From assembly GCF_003946335.1 (NCBI RefSeq), contig NZ_RHNX01000001.1, positions 115,378 to 179,377 of the forward strand: 64,000 nt of DNA, read 5' to 3'. Every line of letters starts with the position of its first letter. Positions within the stretch are counted from its first letter, which is position 1. The position numbers and the translations under genes are program-made. The notes beneath the pieces were generated by a model that had not been told where the DNA came from, ran no database searches, and saw nothing but the letters and a program-made list of their open reading frames with translations. Source of the stretch: Levilactobacillus fujinensis. Its GTDB lineage: Bacteria > Bacillota > Bacilli > Lactobacillales > Lactobacillaceae. This document shows positions 59,709 through 64,000 of this stretch, one piece after another.

Positions 59709-61520
59709 GTGAAATATTCTTTAAATTGGGACCTCGATTCCCTATTCGCGGGGGGCATTACCTCATCGCAACTCAAAACGAAACTCACTCAGATCAAGAG
59801 CGCCATCGCAACGCTTGGTGACCTCCTGGATCGCTGGGACGCCGCAAGTGACGCGCCAGACTACCAGCAATTTGTGAAGCTTATTGACCAGTTACAGGCT
59901 ATCGACGCTGGACTGGCTCAGGCAGGAATCTTTATCATGGCAGTTGGCGATGCTGACATCAAGAATCCCGACGTGGCACCCAAGGAAGCCCAATTACTCG
60001 ACTTGGAAACACAGGCCGAAAACGTCAGTGGCAAACTGAAAAAGGTGTTGGTTCAGGTGCCAGATGCCAACTTTACGGCGATGCTGACCCGACCAGAACT
60101 CCAACCGATCGCGTTTAATTTAAAAGAAATGCGCGACGCCGGCAAGGAACTCCTCGATGACAAGACGGAGGCCCTGATCAACCGCCTCAACATGGATGGC
60201 AAGGCGGCCTGGAGCGCGCACTATGATTCGTTGGTCGCAACGGTCAGTGTGCCGTTCAAGGACGCCACGGGCAACTCGGTCACCCTTTCCGCGGGCCAGG
60301 CTGATAATAACTTGTTGGGAAATGCCGATCCCCAGTATCGTGCCGAACTCTTACCGGCCTGGGAACAGGCATGGACGGATAAAGAACAACTCTTCGCCGA
60401 CACATTGAACCATTTGGCTGGCTTCCGGTTGACCGAATACGCGGCTCATGGGACCACTGATTTTCTTCGCAAACCGCTAAAGGACAATCGGTTAAGTGCA
60501 AAAACCTTAGCAACGATTTGGCAAGTGGTCGACGACAACAAGCAGTTCTTGCTCGACTACCTGGACCGCAAGGCGGCCTTACTGGGCAAAAGACATGCTG
60601 GCTGGCAAGACGTGGAGGCACCACTGAACCTACCAGGAAGTCACTTGCACCACTTTACGTTCGATGAGGCCGCGGAATTTATCATTCAACATTATGGTGA
60701 ATTCTCCCCGAAGATGGCGGCACTGGCAAAGCACGCCTTCGAACACCGTTGGATCGAAGCCGAGGACCGCGCAGGTAAGGCGCCTGGTGGCTGGATGGAA
60801 AGTGCCCCAGAAACTAACGAGTCGCGCATCTTTATGACCTTTACGGGCTCGCCGAACGACGTCTCAACGTTAGCGCATGAACTAGGTCATGCCTTTCACT
60901 CTAGTGTTATGAGCGACCTCCCCCTGCTGCGGCAAGGCTACGCCATGAACGTGGCAGAAACGGCATCAACGTTTGGTGAACTCATCGTGGCCGATGCCAA
61001 TGTGAAGGCGGCCAAGAATGACGCGGAAAAGATTACGTTGTTAAACGCTAAAATGGATAACCCCCTAGCGATGTTCTTAAATATCCGGGCGCGGTTCCTA
61101 TTTGAAACCCATTTCTACCAGCTGCGGCAACAAAAATTAGTCACGCCGGCCGAACTCAACGAGCTGATGCTCAACGCACAAAAAGAAGCGTTCGGTCACG
61201 ACCTATCGACCTACTCACCACACCTGTGGGCCAGCAAGCTCCACTTCTACATCGACGAACCCGCCTTCTACAACTTTCCGTACGTCTTCGGCTACCTGTT
61301 CAGTCTGGGCATTTACGCCAAGGCCCAACAGGAAGGCAACTTCGAGGACGCCTACATTGCTTTGTTGCGGGATACGGCCAACATGTCAACCGAAGAGCTA
61401 GCACAAAAGCACTTGGGCGTTGACCTGACCCAACCGGACTTCTGGCTGGCCGGCGTCAAGCTCATCAAGCGCGATGTGGCCGAGTTCATGCGATTAACTG
61501 ATCCGTTAGTTAAGAAATAA
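59709..61520 (+). CDS. pepF: M3-family oligoendopeptidase F-type peptidase
   Basis: The 603-aa protein has the M3 zinc motif HELGHAFH and the second Glu in ETASTFGE. Residues 1-200 form the helical lid. It cuts oligopeptides of 7-17 residues in the cytosol. The start is GTG 59709 with AGGAGG 9 nt upstream. It is followed directly by the structured element at 61519. Confidence 0.92.
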   Translation: MKYSLNWDLDSLFAGGITSSQLKTKLTQIKSAIATLGDLLDRWDAASDAPDYQQFVKLIDQLQAIDAGLAQAGIFIMAVGDADIKNPDVAPKEAQLLDLETQAENVSGKLKKVLVQVPDANFTAMLTRPELQPIAFNLKEMRDAGKELLDDKTEALINRLNMDGKAAWSAHYDSLVATVSVPFKDATGNSVTLSAGQADNNLLGNADPQYRAELLPAWEQAWTDKEQLFADTLNHLAGFRLTEYAAHGTTDFLRKPLKDNRLSAKTLATIWQVVDDNKQFLLDYLDRKAALLGKRHAGWQDVEAPLNLPGSHLHHFTFDEAAEFIIQHYGEFSPKMAALAKHAFEHRWIEAEDRAGKAPGGWMESAPETNESRIFMTFTGSPNDVSTLAHELGHAFHSSVMSDLPLLRQGYAMNVAETASTFGELIVADANVKAAKNDAEKITLLNAKMDNPLAMFLNIRARFLFETHFYQLRQQKLVTPAELNELMLNAQKEAFGHDLSTYSPHLWASKLHFYIDEPAFYNFPYVFGYLFSLGIYAKAQQEGNFEDAYIALLRDTANMSTEELAQKHLGVDLTQPDFWLAGVKLIKRDVAEFMRLTDPLVKK

Positions 61521-61756
61521 GGGCGTCGTGACCCCCTAGTATGGACCCCATCGCCTTCCTGACTGGTGAATATAGGCTGGAACAGTGCAGATTCAGCTGC
61601 ATCGACGGTGGTTAGTCAGCGTACTTTCCCGTCTTACAGTGTGGACGACCTGAGAGACGCGTGAATTTCACGGCTTGCAGGCGAGACGGAAGCGCGTATT
61701 TTGGCTGGAGGCGTTTCTCCTAGCAGATGCAGTCCTGGCGCAACATAACCGCCCTT
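61519..61756 (+). repeat. Structured element E (about 238 bp)
   Basis: Nested arms AAGGGCG / CGCCCTT, CTGCATC / GATGCAG, CCCGTCT / AGACGG and a small hairpin CGTGAATTTCACG. Part of it (CGACGGTGGTTAGTCAGCGT) recurs at 63895-63920. It fills the gap between pepF and the HTH gene. Confidence 0.6.
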
Positions 61757-61835
61757 CTTCCAGTTATCTTTCATTTAAAAGTAACGTAGAGTGGTATAAT
61801 GAAGATAATAATACGGGATGAAAAGGGTGATTGGT

Positions 61836-62261
61836 ATGTTTCCTGAACGACTTCGGGCCTTGCGACGCGGCCAACACATTACACTAGAACAATTGGCAAC
61901 TGGGTTAAACGAACATTCCGTGGGGCCGGATGACCACCACGCCAACACAGCGTCACAAATCGGCAACTGGGAACGGGGGATTCGAACACCGTCCTTTCTC
62001 GAGGTGCGCAAGTTAGCCGAATATTTCGATGTGACCATGGACTACTTGACCGGTAAGGCAGAACGCGACGAGTACGATTTAGGCCGGCTCTTCCTCTCTG
62101 GCAAGCAGCTCAGCTTTAACCGTGAATTATTGAGTGGTCGCGATCGCTATGAAATTTACCAGTTGATCGATGGCTACCTGCATGGCAAGGAAAACCGCTA
62201 CACCAGCGCTGAGCCAAACCAGCAGGAAGAGTTAGATCTCCATTTAGATGATAACCATTAA
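61836..62261 (+). CDS. XRE-type helix-turn-helix regulator
   Basis: The 141-aa protein has a Cro/C1-type HTH at residues 5-70 (LRALRRGQHITLEQLATGLN, IGNWERGIRTPSFLEVRKLA). A C-terminal helical region follows (GRLFLSGKQLSFNRELLSG), with a Glu/Asp-rich end. ATG 61836 has AAGGGTG upstream. It lies 70 bp before the methyltransferase-like gene with a terminator between. Confidence 0.9.
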   Translation: MFPERLRALRRGQHITLEQLATGLNEHSVGPDDHHANTASQIGNWERGIRTPSFLEVRKLAEYFDVTMDYLTGKAERDEYDLGRLFLSGKQLSFNRELLSGRDRYEIYQLIDGYLHGKENRYTSAEPNQQEELDLHLDDNH

Positions 62262-62265
62262 CCGC

Positions 62266-62308
62266 GAGTCGGCTGGTCAGCGGAAACGCTAATCGGCCGA
62301 CTTTTATT
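62266..62308 (+). terminator. Terminator after the HTH gene
   Basis: GAGTCGGC / GCCGACTT with a long loop followed by TTTATTTT. Confidence 0.75.
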
Positions 62309-62331
62309 TTAATTTTGAAAGGATCTTTCCT

Positions 62332-63183
62332 GTGAATCCAAAAAAGCTGAAACAACTTAGAAAAAAGGTTCGCCACCTGCCCATGAGCCAACGGAAGACG
62401 GCCTACATGGACCGGATGGCAGCCTACTATAAACAATTTAATGATTTTCCCGCAGCTAAAATTTTAATCAGTAATGTGCTGTTGGCCGACAAGATGTTGG
62501 CGGCCGGCGACTTGCCACAACAATTGCCCCTCTTGCAATTGCCGGACGACATTCAGGACCAAATTTTTCGAAAACTGGAGGGTCAGTACCCGACCGGCGA
62601 TGCTACCGGTGACCAATTATGGAATGACCTGACCGATACATTGCCCCGGCTGGACCACGACCTGCGCGCCTTCCGTGACTATCTGGAAAATCACTATGGT
62701 ATGTGGGCCTATACGTCTGCCCCGTTTGTCACTGATTTGGCAAAATTTGTCGGCGACCGCGCTGTGCTGGAAGTGATGGCCGGCAATGGCTACATCTCAA
62801 AGGGCCTGCGAGACGCGCACAAGACCGTGTACGCCACAGACAGTCAGACCTGGACGACGGAAAACGAGACTGGCCGGCATGCCCTGACGACGATCGAGCC
62901 ACTGGGGGCCGTGGAAGCCTTCCAGAAATACCAAGATAAAATTGGCGTCGTGGTCATGTCATGGTCGCCGGATGGCCTGCCGGTGGATTGGGAATTGCTT
63001 CAGGCGATTCGCAACTCCCAGGCGAGCGTCGACTTTGTGGTCATTGGCGAAAAGAACGGGGCAACGGATTCGGCTACCTTTTGGTCTCACGCCGAGTTGG
63101 TTGAAAATGCGGCAACTCGCCAATTGAACCGCCACTTCACTCCGTTTGATTTGGTCAAGGACCAGGCTTACTTAGTCAAGTAA
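62332..63183 (+). CDS. SAM-dependent methyltransferase-like protein
   Basis: The 283-aa protein has AVLEVMAGNGYISKGLRDA, a class I methyltransferase motif I (E/DxxxGxGxxG type), at about residue 145. GVVVMSWSPDGLPVDWELL lies after the expected acidic loop. The N-terminal 110 residues are Lys/Arg- and Leu-rich. GTG 62332 has GAAAGGAT upstream. Substrate unknown; the family is often called SAM-dependent methyltransferase in lactobacilli. Confidence 0.75.
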   Translation: MNPKKLKQLRKKVRHLPMSQRKTAYMDRMAAYYKQFNDFPAAKILISNVLLADKMLAAGDLPQQLPLLQLPDDIQDQIFRKLEGQYPTGDATGDQLWNDLTDTLPRLDHDLRAFRDYLENHYGMWAYTSAPFVTDLAKFVGDRAVLEVMAGNGYISKGLRDAHKTVYATDSQTWTTENETGRHALTTIEPLGAVEAFQKYQDKIGVVVMSWSPDGLPVDWELLQAIRNSQASVDFVVIGEKNGATDSATFWSHAELVENAATRQLNRHFTPFDLVKDQAYLVK

Positions 63184-63269
63184 GATTACAATTTGGTCGG
63201 AACGGTTTACCTCAAATTCCCACTTTGATATGCTATTAGAGGCATATTAAGAGATGGGGAGGATTTAAC

Positions 63270-63371
63270 ATGATTCTGGGGAACATTCTGTTTTACGGTC
63301 TGGGCACTCTGTTAGTCGTGGCGTTAGGCTATGCCGCGTTCGCGAGTTACCAGGCGCATCACGATGAGTAA
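63270..63371 (+). CDS. 33-aa single-TM peptide
   Basis: ATG 63270 has GGGGAGG 7 nt upstream. The product, MILGNILFYGLGTLLVVALG onward, has one TM helix and a polar end (QAHHDE). It is followed by a strong terminator. Function unknown; it is too short for homology judgement. Confidence 0.6.
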   Translation: MILGNILFYGLGTLLVVALGYAAFASYQAHHDE

Positions 63372-63398
63372 AGTTAAAACGAGGCTGGAACATAACTC

Positions 63399-63446
63399 AA
63401 AAGTTGCTTCTTTCAGAATTATTATATTCTGAAAGAAGCAACTTTT
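63399..63446 (+). terminator. Terminator
   Basis: A perfect 21-bp stem (AAAAGTTGCTTCTTTCAGAA at its start) with a 6-nt loop, rich in A/T at its base. It closes the 33-aa peptide gene. Confidence 0.9.
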
Positions 63447-63592
63447 ATTTACGCTACTATGGTGCCGAAACGTGGGACATAAGGCGATGACTAGACAATG
63501 TTGTTTAATTCCTAAGGTTGAAAGTTCCCAAACGCACATTATGACTGTTGTCACAACGATACTGGTTCTAAAAATAGGCAACGTTGTCCAAC

Positions 63593-63779
63593 CATCGCCT
63601 TACCGGCCAGCAGATATGGGCTGGATCGGTGCGAACACAACTTGAAGCCTCGAAAGGACCGAGTCTCCAAGCTTGGTTTTCTACTAAGCCAGTGGGAAAA
63701 ACCACCCACTGACTAAGTAGAACGACGCGCCTGAGCCCATATCTGCCGACCTCTCGGCTGACGTAGTTAGTTTGAGGCA
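63593..63779 (-). repeat. Structured repeat B, copy 2
   Basis: Reverse complement of 42702-42886 with only a few differences. One of them, CCCACTGG for CCCGCTGG, keeps a stem paired. It lies in the gene-free stretch 63372-63976. No open frame in it is credible. Confidence 0.8.
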
Positions 63780-63867
63780 ACACGGATCATACCGTTTGAA
63801 GCGCTATTGAATTATGCTTATAGCGACCACTTGGGATTCAGTGATTGGAATTGACATGTACCAATCA

Positions 63868-63930
63868 GAGCCGGAGGCGGCCAGGGATGCAGCTAGCCGT
63901 GTCGACGATGTTAGTCGGCGTCTTGAAGTG
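63868..63930 (+). repeat. Element related to E
   Basis: Contains GTCGACGATGTTAGTCGGCG, similar to CGACGGTGGTTAGTCAGCG in element E, preceded by GATGCAGCTAGC. Confidence 0.5.
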
Positions 63931-63934
63931 CCGT

Positions 63935-63965
63935 AAAATTATTAGACAGAAAGACTAATAATTTT
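63935..63965 (+). promoter_or_regulatory. 11-bp inverted repeat before the right-edge gene
   Basis: AAAATTATTAG / CTAATAATTTT with a 9-nt loop, 11 bp before the start at 63977. It overlaps the leader and may be an operator or a hairpin that hides the ribosome binding site. Confidence 0.5.
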
Positions 63966-63976
63966 GAGGTGGTTTT

Positions 63977-64000
63977 ATGAAGAAATATACGTTTGAGTTC
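63977..64000 (+). CDS. Start of an unidentified protein (cut by window edge)
   Basis: ATG 63977 has GAGGTGG upstream and encodes MKKYTFEF before the window ends. Nothing more can be said. Confidence 0.5.

Noticed and set aside
1..64000. CRISPR arrays, IS elements, rRNA genes
   Set aside because: I looked for regular direct repeats with spacers, transposase motifs and rRNA sequence and saw none.

Overview
The window looks like chromosomal DNA of a Lactobacillaceae bacterium, probably of the heterofermentative Levilactobacillus (L. brevis-like) group. The reasons are moderate GC content, strong AGGAGG-type ribosome binding sites, and typical lactobacillar families: PepF, a bile-salt-hydrolase-like amidase, Spx, RNase Y, DHA2 exporters and a protein resembling the LVIS_2131 family. 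The genus is inferred from gene content. No rRNA gene or other species marker is present.

Layout. 0-6.6 kb: regulator/exporter units (TetR; PadR with a 14-TM MFS pump; TetR with a small membrane peptide and a MacB-like ABC transporter under four copies of a 13-bp operator). 6.7-10.7 kb: an orphan MazE-like protein, an aldo/keto reductase with a MerR regulator, and a LysR regulator divergent from an NAD-binding protein. 10.8-36.4 kb: a dense set of detoxification-type genes (SDRs, aldo/keto reductases, an aldehyde dehydrogenase, three flavodoxins, carboxymuconolactone-decarboxylase-like proteins, a cupin, alpha/beta hydrolases, two CPA1 antiporters). Twelve transcription starts in this stretch carry nearly the same MerR-type promoter, TTGMCY-N19-TAnnnT, with a CTTGAAGTTAACTTCAAG-like dyad in the 19-bp spacer. 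Two MerR regulators lie inside the set and one of them is in a unit driven by such a promoter. I read this as one large AdhR/NmlR-like electrophile or aldehyde regulon. It contains one hydrolase broken by a stop codon, one esterase whose apparent start is ATT, and one promoter with no gene behind it.

A tRNA-Arg at 36.6 kb has a partial copy of its 3' end and downstream flank at 16.8 kb, next to what may be the tail of an integrase gene. This suggests that roughly 20 kb was once bounded by attachment sites. 36.7-41.9 kb: housekeeping and cell-wall genes (MarR, NAD(P)HX epimerase, a D-Ala-D-Ala dipeptidase homologue, a choloylglycine-hydrolase-family amidase, NlpC/P60). 41.9-42.9 kb: a small peptide plus a two-TM protein that look like bacteriocin/immunity remnants, flanked by highly structured repeats. 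43-52 kb: S9 peptidase, ketopantoate reductase, an orphan ATP-cone protein behind two NrdR-like boxes, an Spx paralogue without its redox cysteines, a third CPA1 antiporter with a basic tail, and a cytosolic 5'-nucleotidase-like enzyme.

52.3-55.5 kb: a four-gene minus-strand operon (ABC exporter, 139-aa protein, 59-aa peptide, 261-aa protein) with no recognised function. It is the best candidate for an undescribed system. 55.7-64 kb: RNase Y with a TTG start and Lys-rich tail, a YoaK-like protein, an alpha/beta hydrolase, PepF, an HTH regulator, a methyltransferase-like protein and a truncated gene at the right edge. Several intergenic regions carry families of long structured elements, some with compensatory changes between copies.
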